A DNA stretch of 64,000 nt. Source: Syngnathus acus (Eukaryota; Chordata; Actinopteri; Syngnathiformes; Syngnathidae). The translations under genes and the position numbers were made by a program. Of the stretch, positions 49,572 to 62,634 are shown one piece after another. Below the pieces are notes generated by a model. The model made no database searches. It saw nothing but the letters and a program-made list of their open reading frames with translations, and was not told the origin of the DNA. The DNA is taken from assembly GCF_901709675.1 (NCBI RefSeq), contig NC_051105.1:1676001-1740000 (forward strand). The letters are read 5' to 3'. How positions within the stretch are numbered: the first letter of the stretch is position 1; the number at the start of each line of letters is the position of its first letter.

Positions 49572-52500
49572 CTCTAACTCAACTCACTTCTCACGTGTGG
49601 TAATGTGAGGACCAATACGGTGGCACCGTGAAATACAAGTGAGCCAATTTCAAAGTCGTTCATCCATCTTTTTTTCTTCCTACTAACCAACCAATCAAAA
49701 CCAGAGCGGTTCAACGTCACGCACGTTCTGTTAATGACCGAAATGTACCCTCCACCTGGAAGCCAAGGTTTATGGTGGCAATCGTCTCTAAACGGCTGCT
49801 GATTTATGTGACGTGAACATCATGCAAGCAAAAGAGCTATTCCATCACGGTACACCTTTTGATCAATGCTCCAAATTGCACCAAGGTCATCAAGCAAGAA
49901 CTATGAAAGAGCAAGGCCACGAAGGCACATACGTTACGGGAGCCACGTACTCGCGATAGGTTGGACCGAGACCGTGTGGGCTCTTACATTATGATTAGAG
50001 GTTACTAAACTGCAATACTAGTCAAATCTTTGGAACAACCTCACAGAGAGATGAAGATTGCAGCGAGCATTGAAAAATGATTATCCCCCTCCAAGAAACG
50101 TGATTGGTCGGTCGACCAAAGTGGCCCTTTTGGGAGAAAACATTTTTGCAATCCCACAGAGAAATAGATGGCTTTCCAACAAAAGGTGTTGTCCATCGTG
50201 CCGTCTTCTTTTGTGCGCTTCTTTGTCTCGCAATGATGTCTTCATCAATAGCCTCTCTGTGATTGAATTTGGGCATCAACAGCCTGCAACAGATCAACGT
50301 TTGCAGACGCCCACTAAGCTACGCCGTAATCATGTTTGGACAGAGATAATCTAATTCTCAGTCAATTATCTTGGCTTCCACGGAACTGATAATGCTTGCT
50401 CTTAAGCGGCAAATTGGCAACGTTCGAATGTAAACACCATGTTTCACGCTAAATGTGTTGGCTCAGTCTATCGGGGTTTCCATTTTATGGTCCGTGGCCA
50501 CTTTTTCATTTGCGGGCCACGGCGGAGGTGCTCGCTCGACAGCACGAGGGTGCGCCGAGGGGGGTCCCGGACTCCATTATCATTATCGCTAAATCCCATC
50601 TTAGACAGGGAGCGGCAAAGCAGGCAAAGCTACGGCTACGTTTGCCTGCCAAAACGCATGTGACAAAATGACAAAAGCAGCCACGCAGTCACCACCAAGA
50701 TGAGATTTTCACTCGCAGTCAGTCAAGATGACAATTGCAGATCACATGACACCTACACATGCTCTAAAAATATTCCCCGCAACTGTCCAAGTTAGCAAAT
50801 GGAATCCTTGAGTCTGTCTGCCTGTTCAGACTGTCACCACAGCGTGCCTGTAAATCCCGAGCAATTATTTGCTGAACGTAGAGGCTGAGACTTTCTCCAC
50901 GGCATACCAAAGACCGCCACGTTTGTTTGGCCCTTGGGATGTAGCTTGAGCTTTGAAAAACAATCAATTCATGATGAGTTGGGTGTCTTTGCTGGCCTGG
51001 AATGACGAAACAAATTTCAAATATTGATGTTGTGATGGTTGAGAAACAACAAACCACATACAGACCACGTTCCAAGTGGCTGGGAGCAGGATCATAAATA
51101 CATTTGAACGATTCAATTAAAGTCGATGCGCATTGCTTGCGATTGCCCGGACATGACTGCCACACGATTAGCACACGATGGATGGATAAAGTGGATAGGG
51201 GTAACAATTCAGACATAGCCGTCATCAAAGTCGTCGCAGTTCTCCAAACAGAAGAGGAAAAGTGGATCATTTGAAGCAATATTCGAATGCTTGTCCCAGA
51301 ACGGCACAATGGTGTTTGTTGAATATTCTAAAAGCGCTCCTCTGTAGCGCTCTTCACCAGAATAATGAACGCCATCCAAGCTATGCCATTTGACTCCCGT
51401 ATCAATAAAACAGCAGGGAGATTCATCTTCAGAGTCTTTTTTTCCTTGGCATATGGGATTCCAAGCTCAGTCCTATCTCCTAAATTGGTATCTTCAGTCG
51501 ACAACCTCACTAAGTTCAAGGTGGAAATGCACAAAAAGATGAAATCAATAGACAACTAAAAACAAAGCCTTAGTTTGGCAGAACAACACAACCGGCTCGA
51601 ATAAAGTCATCACTTCAACTCATGTGGTTTCTGCAGCACATTTCCTGTTCTCAACCTTTCCCAGCGGACTTCCCAGCACATTTTCACTCTCGTGCTCTAT
51701 AAGGACAATTCATGTTGGGCTTTTGATTTCAATGGAAGAGACCACAATTCACCCAGGAAAGCTTTTGAGGAAAGAAGATCACTAGTTGGGAGCAAAGTAT
51801 CATCAAAGCAGCTTTAGCTCTTTTGGCAAAAAAAACTCTTGTGCATCTCATGCTGGTATTAAGCCAACGCTGCATTTGAAAAAACACAATAAAAGCTTTA
51901 CGGCTGATATTGCAGAAGCGCCGCAATATGTAGCGACAGCCGTCTTTTCATATGGACTGGAAAACGATCCTTTGATCCGTTGACTTATTTGTTGACTTTT
52001 TGCGCACAACTCCGTTGTGTGCGGAGCCTCACTTAAGCGCTACTTGAAGCGCGAATGGGTAGTTTTTCTTTCTTTAGCGTTAGCTAGGCGCGTTTGTGAC
52101 AGAACATAATGTAGCACTCCACCGTAGATAATGACTATTGTGATGGGGCATTCTTAGAAAGAGAAGACATCTAAGCGCGACTAGCTTAAGAGTATTTCTC
52201 CGTAGCTGCTGAGCGTTTCAGTAGCAAAGCGACTTTTGTAATCATATATAGTACAGTAGTGTCTACAGAGGCTCCTTTTTTTGCCCCGGCAGTTCTAAAC
52301 CTTAAATGCATCTCGTTGTCACACAGCTATCCGCCAGAGATGGTGAAGAAAAAGATGTCGTGAATCATCTGATAAGGCAGGGAAGCTAGCGCACAGCTGG
52401 ATACAAAGGCACAAGCGTAGATCTCGTCAATCCCCTCGGCTATACCTGAACAAATTACAACACGAGTACGGTTTTACATTGGCAATCTCCAAAGTAAGAT

Positions 52501-53186
52501 GGCGTCAAGATCCAAAACAAATGGAAGGACATATGTTCAGTTGAGCAGGTATTCACTACCCGGTCGTTGGCTACACAAGTAGCTTAGCCTAATTTGCTAC
52601 ATTTCTCTTGTGGGTAGCTTCAGAATATCACTCATTCAATTTTCCAAGTAGCTAGTCCAAGCATGGCTCTAACGGTGACAATTCACACACACACATGCGC
52701 AAATTCACTTACGAAAGCTGGTGATCTGCAATGGATTGATTGTATTGTGTGCCTGTTGAGTTCAAGAGGATGAGGTCACGAGTAACGCTTGAAATGACAC
52801 CTCCATGACAGAGACATGAAAGGAAATGTCAACCTCGCTTAGCTCGTACATGCATGAAAACACAACCGTACGGCTGGCCTCGGGCAACGGGGGCATGCTG
52901 TCTCGGGGTGCAGAGACAATTGCATTGTGGTCAAATTGCACAGATTGCATCAACATGTGCTGCGCCTGCTTCCGTGGATTACAATCACTGCTGCGTTTGA
53001 TGTAAAAGAATCAAATTAAAAGCGTCAGTGCGGCGGTAAGCCAGCTTCCCTTTTGGTGACGTCATCGTGTCGTTCATTACCTCAAAATGGCGGTGTTGAA
53101 CGATAACGATATATTGTTTCGTGGCTTCGAATTTTTTGTTTTATGATACGTGAGAGTTTCGCCCGTCATCGCCAATATGGAACGTA

Positions 53187-53975
53187 CCGTGTTTTCCCAT
53201 GCATCATGCGCAAAATCTAACAAATTTATTGTCCTAAAATCTGGGGTGCGCATTATGCATGGGTACAACCATTTTTGAAGAAAATCTCCCTCGAAATAAA
53301 ACTTGAAATCACACCTTTCTTCTTGTTTGTTGTCAATCGCGCATCGCATTCAGCCATCCTGCCCAACACACTTAGTCAGTAAAATTCATAATTGACGACA
53401 CATCGTTTGATGCGATGGTGCAATCCTTGATGGTGTGTTATTGTCAAATATTGTTTGTTTTTTAATCTCCATCGCAAACCGGATATCATACGGAGGCCGC
53501 CATTACAGATGCGCAGAACGGATGCGCAAGACACGTCAGCTATATAAAGAGCGAGAGTTCAGTTCTCTACCTAAATGCGTATTCCAGGTAATATTTTATT
53601 TCACAACACTTGTCCTTGTTCCTTTCTTCTCTGCTGTTCACTTCAAACACGCGCCATACGAACACAATGCTCTCGTATCAGACGCTTGCTCGATCACCTG
53701 CTCGTTTGCTGTCACAATGGACCCTACACAAATCCGAAACATTTCTCCGCTATCGAGTTTGCTAGCGCATGCGCAGTGATACTGACCGGCAGAATAACAT
53801 CCGGTTGTTCCCAAAGACGATCTTTTTTCTGAAATAATTTTACGTTTACGGACTTAAGTAAGAGTCCAAATTTGGGTGCGTATTATACATGGGTACAGGC
53901 TTTTTTCCAGCATCGACATGCCATTTTTAGGGTGCGTATTATGCACGGGGGCGCATTATGCATGGAAAAACACGG
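53187..53975. mobile_element. TA-flanked inverted-repeat element, 789 bp
   Basis: The ends are CCGTGTTTTCCCATGCAT on the left and ATGCATGGAAAAACACGG on the right, imperfect inverted repeats, each next to TA. Subterminal GGTGCGCATTATGCATGGG motifs recur near both ends (53240-53265, 53874-53893, 53930-53965). The ends resemble in layout those of the MITE at 29196-29540. No transposase domain is recognisable in the short open frames. A TATA-like sequence and a donor-like sequence lie in the middle. It is probably an internally deleted, non-autonomous derivative of a larger DNA transposon. Confidence 0.75.
53541..53549 (+). promoter_or_regulatory. TATA-box-like motif inside the 789-bp element
   Basis: TATATAAAG is preceded by a GC-containing GACACGTCAGC segment and followed about 30 bases later by TCAGTTCTC, an initiator-like sequence, and then by CAG|GTAATA at 53587/53588, a 5' splice-site-like sequence. 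This is a motif reading only; activity is unknown. Confidence 0.3.
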
Positions 53976-54832
53976 TAAGCCATTATTGATGAGCCATTGA
54001 TGAGCCCAAATCCAGACGTTCACTTTGACTGAAAAGTGAGCCTAAAGTGAATTTAAATTCCAAAGCACTTTTCTCTTCTTTTTTTGCACTTAAGCTCTGT
54101 TCAGAGTATCTATAAATAGCCATCAATATTTAATGCCACAAAAAGATGAGGCCATTTTCTCCTCGGAGCAGATGCTATAAAGAACAATGATGCGCCGCTT
54201 TGGCTCCCTGCTACACAAGAAGTGCAAAATAGAAATGCACTTTAAAGGCAGCCGGGTCTCTCCAGGAAGTCATTAGGTCAGAGAAGTGTGGAGGATGGTC
54301 GACGAGGGGGCTTTAATAATGAAGAGCTGGCCGGCCGTAGGGAGACGCTGCCGCAGGCAGCCATTTACACAGCCGTGGAAATGAAAGATATTGAGGCGTC
54401 TCCAAATGTCCCAACTCTTTGGAAAAAAAAGGGCCAGCCAACACTTGTTAGGGTGAACACAAGCACCCAATTACGATGCAATCATTAATGAGTAAAAGAA
54501 TATCAAGCTTGAAATCAGAGATGATTTAAAATTGCATGGCACTGGCTTCAAAATTAGAGCGTTTGTTGACATGCGTGCTTTAATCCAGATACGGTTCTAA
54601 TTTGACAACACGTTTAATCTGACTCTTTGTTTTGCCCAGCATACGGCATATGCGCGCGAGAAGGATAAGATGATTATTATATTATAGCACGGCATCATAT
54701 GGTCCCATCCATTCTTCTATTAATCTTTTGCAAATATGCAGCAGATGTGACATTTTACAATGATGGATTTGGATTAGACAGCACTGCAGATTCTGTTTTT
54801 GTTTTGTTCTTGAAGAAGAACTCTGCGGTGGT

Positions 54833-54857
54833 ATTATTATTATTATTATTATTATTT
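54833..54857 (+). repeat. (ATT)n microsatellite
   Basis: About eight ATT units in intron 1. A shorter (AAT)n run is at 56735-56752. Confidence 0.9.
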
Positions 54858-57800
54858 GACTGTTTCCGATCTCTTTTGGATTATGTACGTTCAACTAGGA
54901 GGAATGAGATATGAACTATGAGCATAATGAGTTACCTTGCGGATGCGAAATGCAGCGTGTAAATTAAAAACGCATTGCTTTGCTTTACCCGAGCCTAAAG
55001 AACAGTCCAAATGAATTCATATTTGGATTAAAGTTGATTTAGTTGAGTGGAATCAAAAGTCAAGACAAAGCTGCGTTATTCTTTTTTGTTTTTTTTCCAT
55101 TCACAAGGCAACTCGATGTTCTTCACCGAAGCAAAAGCAGCATTTGCAAACAAAACAACTGAAGAAAATCAAAGGCAAAGAAAGGAGAACAAAAGAAGCT
55201 CATTAAATTAACAAAATGAACAAACATGGACGTGCTAATGCAGTCCCGGCCGGCTATGTGTGAACTGAAGGCTTTTTTATCAAACATCATTTCTTGTGAT
55301 TTTTCACCATGCATTACAAATGAAATGTATTATTTTTATTGGAGAAAGTCTCCTAAGATGTCGTCTGCGGGTGTTTACGAACGATGGAGTGCGAAGAGGC
55401 AGATAGCAAGTAAATGCATCCTCGATAGCGCGACGGCATTTACTTACGCGCGTGTGCGTGACCTTTACTTGCTCCTCGTGGACCATCGATTGGCCTCCTC
55501 CTACCGTGTGAGTTTTCATTTGCACTTAATTAGTCCCATACGCTACACTTGAATGTCACGGGCGCATTTGAACTTTCTTACGCCCACACCATGCCCATGT
55601 TGGAGTTTTCTGTGCATTTGCGTTTGTTTTCTTTTCTTGGGAAATATACGCACGGGCAAATCAATCAATGATCTTTAGCTTTGCCGCTTTGATGGCTTTT
55701 GTTGACAGAAACGATCAATGTTTGTGCTGAGAAAAGATGTAAAAAGTGATTCAATATTTAGGGAGTGACAGTGTTTTTAAAGAGGAGTACAAATATGAAG
55801 TTAGTTGAGCTAAAGCAGCGACTTTGAGCTATCAAGTGTGCCGCTAATGTGTGCCTCATTTGTTTTTCTTATTCAGATTGAAGCCCGCAGCGCTAAGCCG
55901 CATCGTCAATGAGCTCATAAATCCAAGATGAGACTATTTTCTCAATGATAAAACCGAAACGACTTTATTTGAACAACACCAAAATAACGTCGGCAGCAGC
56001 AGCGAGGGAGGCCCGCAGGGCTAAACGTCGACAATCACGAGTAGAGCTAGAAAAACATCAAGAGCAGATGCTCACTCATTGTCACAAGCGTGTTGATGAA
56101 ATTGACAATTGCCGACAAGATAGCTTGACTAATTCCAACAATTGATATTCAATGATGGCATCAATTAATCAATAATGACTCCTGGATTATTTCTATTTTT
56201 AGAAATAAAAGAATTGTTTTCTGCTTTGCACATGGACAATGTGTTTCCTATTTATATATGTCTAAAATAAAAATAATTTATTTTACACACTGGTAGGTGG
56301 TTGATGATTTCAGTCACATCTTGTTAAAGCAAGTCTGCTCCTCAAAAGGGCCTTTTTTTTCCTCTCGCATGTTTGGTGTTAAAATCAGCGCTTCCACCTC
56401 GAGTGGAAATCACAGGAAGTACGGCGCGAGAGGCGCTTGTGTCGACATTGCGTTCACTTTCGCGTTTCATTTGAAATCTGAGTGTGAATACAATCAAATA
56501 GCAAATGAAATGATGAAGCCTGTTTGTTACATGTTAGATTGTACTTGGGGAAAAAAAAAAATAGATGGAATTTTAAGAAGAAAACAGTTATGACTAATTC
56601 ATGGTGGACTACTGTAGTGTGCAACTTGGCCACTGGGTGTCAGTAAAGTGCATTCAGGAGTGAAGAGTTGTTTTTTTATTCCGAATATTTAAATATTACA
56701 AACAATAAAGTTTTACTTGACTACTGTGAGTGAGTAATAATAATAATAATAATGGGGTGTTGTTTTTGGCAGAGGATAAAGAATATATACCTGTGGATAC
56801 GGTTATATTGTCCGTCGACGTTTCGCGTTATGAACCCGTCACGTAAATGCTATTCGTTAGCCCGTCTTCGGCATGTCTCGTTAGTGTTAGCATTCAGCTT
56901 ACAGTTATGTGGTTGTTTTGAATAAATACCAATATGATTCTCTTTGTTCTATGTTTAGTTTGACGGTAAATTTGTGTGGGCGACATTCCGAGTACAAATC
57001 CTGAAGGTCGACGTAGACCTTTGTTGTTTTTTGCTTGGCAGTACCTGTTCAGAAACAAGTGACTCTTATCAGCGGGCGGCTAGCGGCGGATACACGCAAC
57101 ACATTGGAGGCGCCAGTGCTTAATCTCTTGTGGGAGCGGCGAGGTCCATGGCACCTAACTTGCGCACATTTACAATCAGCCGGCAAGAAATCAGAAGGCG
57201 CCGAAGCCACGCAAGGCGGCGGAATTGCTCTAATCTTATCAAAGGTGTCGTCTCCAAACAAACACGGCTGAACTCGGATTGCTGCGAGCGCGGTTAATGA
57301 GTGTGCTCGTCCGATGGAGCGAGAGAACAAAGATGGTGAACCGCTCAGATGCATGTCAGGGAAGCATCTTCAATCTGACGCCAGATGCTGCAGTGTTTGT
57401 GTACCTTCTCAAATTGCAACACAAAAGTAACGACTCGAGATTCCACGGCAGGCTCCCGCCGACGAGGGAATTGCCGCTGCAGGTAAGGCGGCCTTGCTTT
57501 TTCTTTTAGATCTTGCAATTCACCAACTTGTTCCATCAAAGCGCATTCAATTATTCATCTTTCAATCTCACAAATATTTTACACCTAAAAGCCTGTTAAA
57601 GTGCAAAGTCAGGCTGAGAGCGACTTGAGATATTCTTAGTGTGTCTAAATGCGACGCGCTGGACAGTAAACAAGGTGCGCTCGCACGGTGATGTGAGAAC
57701 GATGCCGGCGTTCGGCCTCCGTTCGCCATCGAAGTCTGTTGGATTACAATTAGCTCTGGCAGGAAAGGAAACGGCTACACACACACACACTTTGCAGATT

Positions 57801-59696
57801 TGAGAGTCTGAATGTGCAAGTGCGTGCCGCGCTCCGTTTGTGTGTCAAAGCAGCTTTGGATCGCATGTGTCTTCGGTTAATGGAGTACAAGGCAGCATAC
57901 TAATTTGTAGATTTAGTCCTTTTTTTTTTAACGTTGCCTATACGTCTTGTGATTAAAGATGGAATCAAAATGCAGATTTTTGTTTCAGTGTAGTCCCTGC
58001 TGCCTTTCCAGTCTTCAAACCAAAGGAAGTGGAAAGATGTTAATGACTCGGGTTTGTAATTTGTTCTTTAAGAGGAACGCAGCGCGGCACCATCAACTGG
58101 CTTTAGGCTTGTCTGCTGAATGAATTTCCTCGGGGGGATGAATCCCTCCCTGTGTGTTGGGCTGTTTTGGGCCAAGGCGGCGAGATGGAGTCCAGTGAGG
58201 CCTCGGCCCGTGCCAGGTGGCAGCTGGGCGAGCGGGTCCCCGGCTAGCTTCAGTGAGCAGTCATCGGGTCCTGCCGCCGATTTCGCTCGGGGTCGCGACG
58301 CTTGGGATGTCACGGGCCGATCCGCCGTTTGAAAGATCGCAAAAAACGGACATTTTGATTCCATTATCCAAACTGTTTGGACCCCTGATTGATTCTCATT
58401 GGCTGAGGGAATGAATTATTATCAATGATGTGTTCAATTTTAGACAGAAGCTTTAAGCGGCCTCACCAGCAGCACCGAGGAATCAATATGCCTTAATTAT
58501 CAGAGCGGCAAACAAAGAAATTGTATTAACTCGTTAAATGCCAAAAATGTTTGGTTTTTTTTAGCTGGGAGATAAGCAGCGAGAAAAGTTCAAGATAATG
58601 TTTAAGGCTAATGACACAACAAAGAATAAAAGATCCCATGGCAAAACAAGCCGCTTGCTACGTTTGCTACATGACGGCAAGATGCCAGATAAATAGTCAG
58701 CGGCGTTTTTCAATTTCTTCCGACAGCGTGCGAGAGCATGGCGAGAACTCGGAATAATGTACTTGGTCCTGCGGGCGTCGCCCTTTGCCCTTTCAAAGCG
58801 ACTGACTAAGAGACACTTAGTTGAAGGCGTGCGCATTTTCCACTCCTTCCGACACGTTACATTTGTTTTATTCGGGTTTTGCTTTTCAAAGCGGGCCGTC
58901 GCTACAAAGCGTGGAGGAATTTTCAAAATCCTGAAAAATAAATTACATGTTCCTGAAAGGAATAAATCATCGAATAGGTCGCCTGCCCCCCCCTCCACCA
59001 AAAAAAAAAAAAAACTCAGCAGCCTTTCTGCAATAAGCCCGCATACTAATTTTAACCTTTACAGCGCAGCTGATTTGTCGGCAACACGTCTGCTCTGTTG
59101 GCGTGGTCCGCGTTTTTGTGGGCCGTTTTTTTTTTCCCCGCGTGACGTCAGGCTTACTTTTCAATTCACGTTGCATTGCAGCATATCCATCAGCCAATAA
59201 TAACCTCAACGGCACCCAGCTCATTTTATTTTACCGTTGCCCCTCCGAGACCTATTCTCATTAGAATATCTGGCAATAAAGCACTTGCATTTTCCTCCAT
59301 TCATAATTGATATACTCTTTTTAGTTCCATTTCTCGCCACGCTTTCACGATATGACCGAGACACTCTCTCGGAATTGACTCCAGCATCGCCGGGCCTCTC
59401 GGCGGGAAATGTATTGATTCATTAATCACATTTGCAATTAAGTATCACGTGGGTAAAAAAAAAAAAAACTCATATGAGCCCCCCCGCCGCACGCAATGAG
59501 TCCTCTGAGGATATCAACGTGTCAGATTATTCGATTGGAAAATGTAAGGCCCCTTTTTCGATTATTAATCAATGTCATGTGTCGCTTTGAAGCCAACGAC
59601 GTTTGTATTGCCAGACAATCTAATGCTGATTCAATTGGAGCCGGTTTGATCTGCGAGCTGATTTTTCTGGCTCCCACAAATATATTCTGTACAAAT

Positions 59697-59745
59697 CATT
59701 ATTATTTATTATTTAAGCGGTATAGAAAATGGATGGATGCTGGAT
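59697..59745 (+). mobile_element. Truncated SINE/LINE 3' tail fragment
   Basis: The segment AAGCGGTATAGAAAATGGAT followed by GGATG matches the 3' end of the AFC-like element at 32087-32470 in the opposite orientation, without the head or body. It is probably a 5'-truncated insertion, now embedded in TTATTA repeats. Confidence 0.5.
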
Positions 59746-61993
59746 GATTTTTATTGTTTATTATTATTATTATTGTTTTATTTCTATTTTTGTTATTATT
59801 ATATATAAAAAAAAATCACCAAACTTTGCAGACACATTGAGCCCGGTGAACAATTTTTGATTTATGACCCAAGTACTATAAACAAGAAAATGGGTCTTTA
59901 GCGCCCCCTACAGTAGTACATTTGACCTCCATTGATTTCACTCAGCAACTCTGACCGAGACGGACGGCCGGTGTCCCTAGGAGTGCAGCTGGAGGCCATA
60001 CATCACCTCTGCCCCGACCAGGATTGATGACAGCAACACTTAGCTGACATCACTGACTGGATCTGTCAGCTGTTTTCAAGTCTCTTCAGAGCGTGCTGGA
60101 GACTGACATAGGTAGGCAAACGCTGACTCAGCTATTACCTCAAACAACCTCGCCGAACCAGTAACGGCCGCTGAAATGTCAAACGTGCTCCAACACTCCA
60201 AACGCTGAGCTTTGCCTCGAGTGTCTCATCTGCTCAATGCTCATTTCCAAGTTTCTGACGACTCGTCTGGTTTTTCAGCCAAGAACAAGCGGGACTTAAA
60301 GAGCACCTGAGGCGGTTGGGCGGGCGGGCGCCTCTTGGATGGAAGCAACATAAACGCCAATAACAATCGCACTCGGCCGTTTTTTCCCAATTATGATGCT
60401 GACTCATGTTTTGACATCACCTTTTTTCAGTCCGGCACTCGGACCTCCTCTTTGCAATTTCTATTGACTCTGCACTAAATGCAATCCACATGTGGTTTTG
60501 CCAAGCACTGGGTGAAAAAAAGTGCGGTCATAAGGTGGCGCCCTGAGGAACACCAGTGGCTGAGGTTGAAACGCGAGCCCCAAAGGAGGCTTTGGCGCGC
60601 TCGCCGTTGGTTTTGTGTTAATGTCTCCCAGTGAAATATGTAAAACCCAGATGAAAAAAAGAAGGCCAACCTTTAAAGGTCAACAAAACACAGAAGTGCG
60701 CCGATGAAAGCAACTCTCTGATTTCCCGTTAACATTCATCTTGGCCAAGGTTGAATTTCTCGATTTTGGCTCTGCAGTGGCACTTTGTGGCAACTTCCTT
60801 TTGCGAGGCAGCACCCATTAAAAACAAATTTGAAATGAGTTTCGATTGTGTAGTGCAATAATAATTTGAGGTTGTGTGGGAAATTTGCATCCTCTTGGAG
60901 TTTTTTTTTTTTTAAAGGAAAATGTGAAAAGTAGTAGTAGCTTGATCAAGACCTGAACTGAATTTCCAATTTGGAAAAAAAAAGATCTATTCATTTGAAT
61001 TAATTAAATAAACCATTTTGCATTCACTAAAAGAGTCATTCTGGAGATCTCTACAAATTTGTTGACGTGTCAAAAGGAGATGTTGGATGTCATTAGGAAT
61101 GACTCAAATTCTAAAAATCATTCCTTCTACATCTTGAATGTAACATAGCCGGCTGGAATAATTAAATAATTTACAATTGTAAACGTGCACTTCTCTCGAC
61201 CTCTGTGATATTATCTAACCAAATAAGTTGCTGAACATGTCCGCCACTACTGTCAAATCATCCGTAACCGAGCGCACATTACAAACAGCCTTGATTTTGT
61301 TTTTTTGCTGATTCATTTCATTCACAGCCAAACAATTCCATCAATGAGCTCTCAGAATACTGGAAATTGCAAGCGGCCGAAAGCACGAGCTCACCACTTG
61401 GCATTGGACATGACAATGCTGGCTACCACAAAGCAAATTAATATCAGACTAATTAGGCTGACAAGCAACTTTGCCGTTACGAGCCGTTATCATTACGAGC
61501 CTTTTAGACAGCACTCGCATTAATTCTCGTTGGCTTTCACAAAGAGCCTCAAAGCGAGTGTACATGTGAACATTTCAGAGGTGCTCTTATTTCCCTCCTC
61601 AGTGCATCCTCGAGGTTCGTCTTTTCATTTCATGCACAGTAAGAGAGGTAAACAGTAATTTGGTGTTTTCTTTTCCCTCGTGTGACTGCTGGGCAAATTA
61701 TAGACACAAACACAAAAACTCACCCTTTTTTTATATCGCCCTTGGTTTTGAGAGGAATTCAATGAGTATACTTGACATTTCTGGAAAATACGGAAAGTCT
61801 GAGAAATGTGACCCGACCCCCAGGCTCAAGTGCAACAAAGGTCATCACATCATTAACTCCACCAGAAAAAGTAAAGTTTTCAAAAAGATGGCTTGCCTAC
61901 GTTGCTTATGGAAACTTTCTGTTGAGATTTTGCTACATGAGACAAATATTCAATATTGGACAATATTGGTGAGCATATTGACAAGATATTTTA

Positions 61994-62085
61994 TACACAC
62001 ACACACAAACTATTTTAAATATATATATATATATATATATAAGTATATATATATATATATATAAATACATATATAATATTCCCAG
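61994..62085 (+). repeat. (AC)n/(AT)n microsatellite
   Basis: An (AC)7 run is followed by two (AT)n arrays (about 62019-62040 and 62044-62062) and degenerate TA-rich sequence. It lies about 460 bases downstream of lrp1b exon 1 in transcription order. Confidence 0.9.
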
Positions 62086-62320
62086 CTATATATGAACTAA
62101 AATTTGAAAAGTGTTCTCATCCAATCGAATGTCCATGTGATTCGATTCGCAACCGAAGCGGCTTCGCGTTTTGCATTCCCACATGCGCTGCTCCCACAGT
62201 GCCGATTAGGAGCCAAATCTCCACGAGAGACAAACACAGCCCGAAGGAGAGGAGAGGAGACGTTCACCTGCTGCACTGTCTGATAGCGCGTGCACGCATA
62301 CGCCGAACGTGACTATGCCG

Positions 62321-62338
62321 CCCCCCCCCCCCCGCCCC
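62321..62338 (-). repeat. C13 homopolymer (G-run on lrp1b sense strand)
   Basis: Thirteen C, then G, then four C on the plus strand. It lies in intron 1 about 200 bases past exon 1. Confidence 0.95.
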
Positions 62339-62543
62339 GATGCAAATACGCAACTCCATGTGCTGCTCTACGTCACAGTGTCACAATGGCAAAAGAAAAG
62401 AAGTCCAACTCTGCTCGTCACCTCATCACGCATGCACGAAACAATTGAGGAATGCGGTTCATGCACAATGCGCACGTTTACCACTGAAGGTGCCAAGTTG
62501 AGCAAGCGCCCCCCACTCCCACCCCACCCCGACTGTCCCTTAC

Positions 62544-62634
62544 CTTTGCGCTCATCCGTCCCTGGCGACGGCTCGATGCATGGAAATAATCCCGAGAAAA
62601 GGGCTAAGAAGGTGAGGAGGAAAAACTCGGACAT
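62544..62634 (-). CDS. lrp1b: lrp1b coding exon 1: start codon and signal peptide
   Basis: This exon encodes residues 1-30 plus the first base of codon 31. The peptide begins MSEFFLLTFLALFSGLF, a short N-terminus followed by a hydrophobic stretch (about residues 4-17), as expected for a secretory signal peptide that sends the receptor into the ER. The start has A at -3 (AAAACATGT), an adequate Kozak context. It is the first ATG on the minus strand for about 380 bases, because no ATG occurs from 63020 down to 62637. The exon ends CGCAAAG followed by donor GTAAGG. It ends in phase 1, matching the phase of exon 2, and lies about 36.9 kb upstream of it. Signal peptides are poorly conserved, so the support is position, phase, hydrophobicity and the MSEF start. 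The 5' UTR upstream cannot be bounded from sequence alone. Confidence 0.85.

Larger units (their letters stand above)
25656..62543 (-). other. lrp1b intron 1
   Basis: A phase 1 intron of about 36.9 kb. It carries most of the mobile elements of the window: TA-flanked MITEs (29196-29540, 30683-30770, 40597-40773, 53187-53975), an AFC-like SINE (32087-32470), hAT remnants (31877-31960, 38882-39034, 49298-49571), a local tandem duplication (29671-29899) and several microsatellites. I found no further lrp1b exon and no convincing nested gene. Unmarked stretches are ordinary intron to my eye, though conserved non-coding elements cannot be excluded without alignment. Confidence 0.85.
279..62634 (-). 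other. lrp1b: lrp1b gene, 5' part (coding exons 1-8)
   Basis: This is the span of the N-terminal part of an LDL-receptor-related protein gene transcribed on the minus strand. The family members are giant single-pass endocytic receptors that bind secreted and matrix ligands at the cell surface. Eight exons (91, 123, 138, 120, 129, 258, 163 and 223 coding bases) join to exactly 415 codons with no stop. All boundaries are GT-AG and all phases agree. Introns 1 to 6 are phase 1, intron 7 is phase 2 and intron 8 is phase 0. The domain order is signal peptide, LDLa, LDLa, EGF, cbEGF, YWTD propeller, which is the N-terminus of LRP1 and LRP1B. LRP1B is preferred because the start MSEF, the CPLNH segment, the GYDEGVHC segment and the ELLS segment resemble what I know of LRP1B rather than LRP1. 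The gene continues past position 1. The paralogue choice is from recall, not from a search. Confidence 0.9.

Noticed and set aside
50764-51309. 181-codon minus-strand open frame in intron 1
   Set aside because: No recognisable family or cysteine pattern, and it does not fit between exons 1 and 2, which join in phase without it.
279-62634. Assignment to lrp1 instead of lrp1b
   Set aside because: The MSEF start, [13 protein letters not shown] and ELLS segments fit LRP1B better from memory. A tree of both paralogues would settle it.
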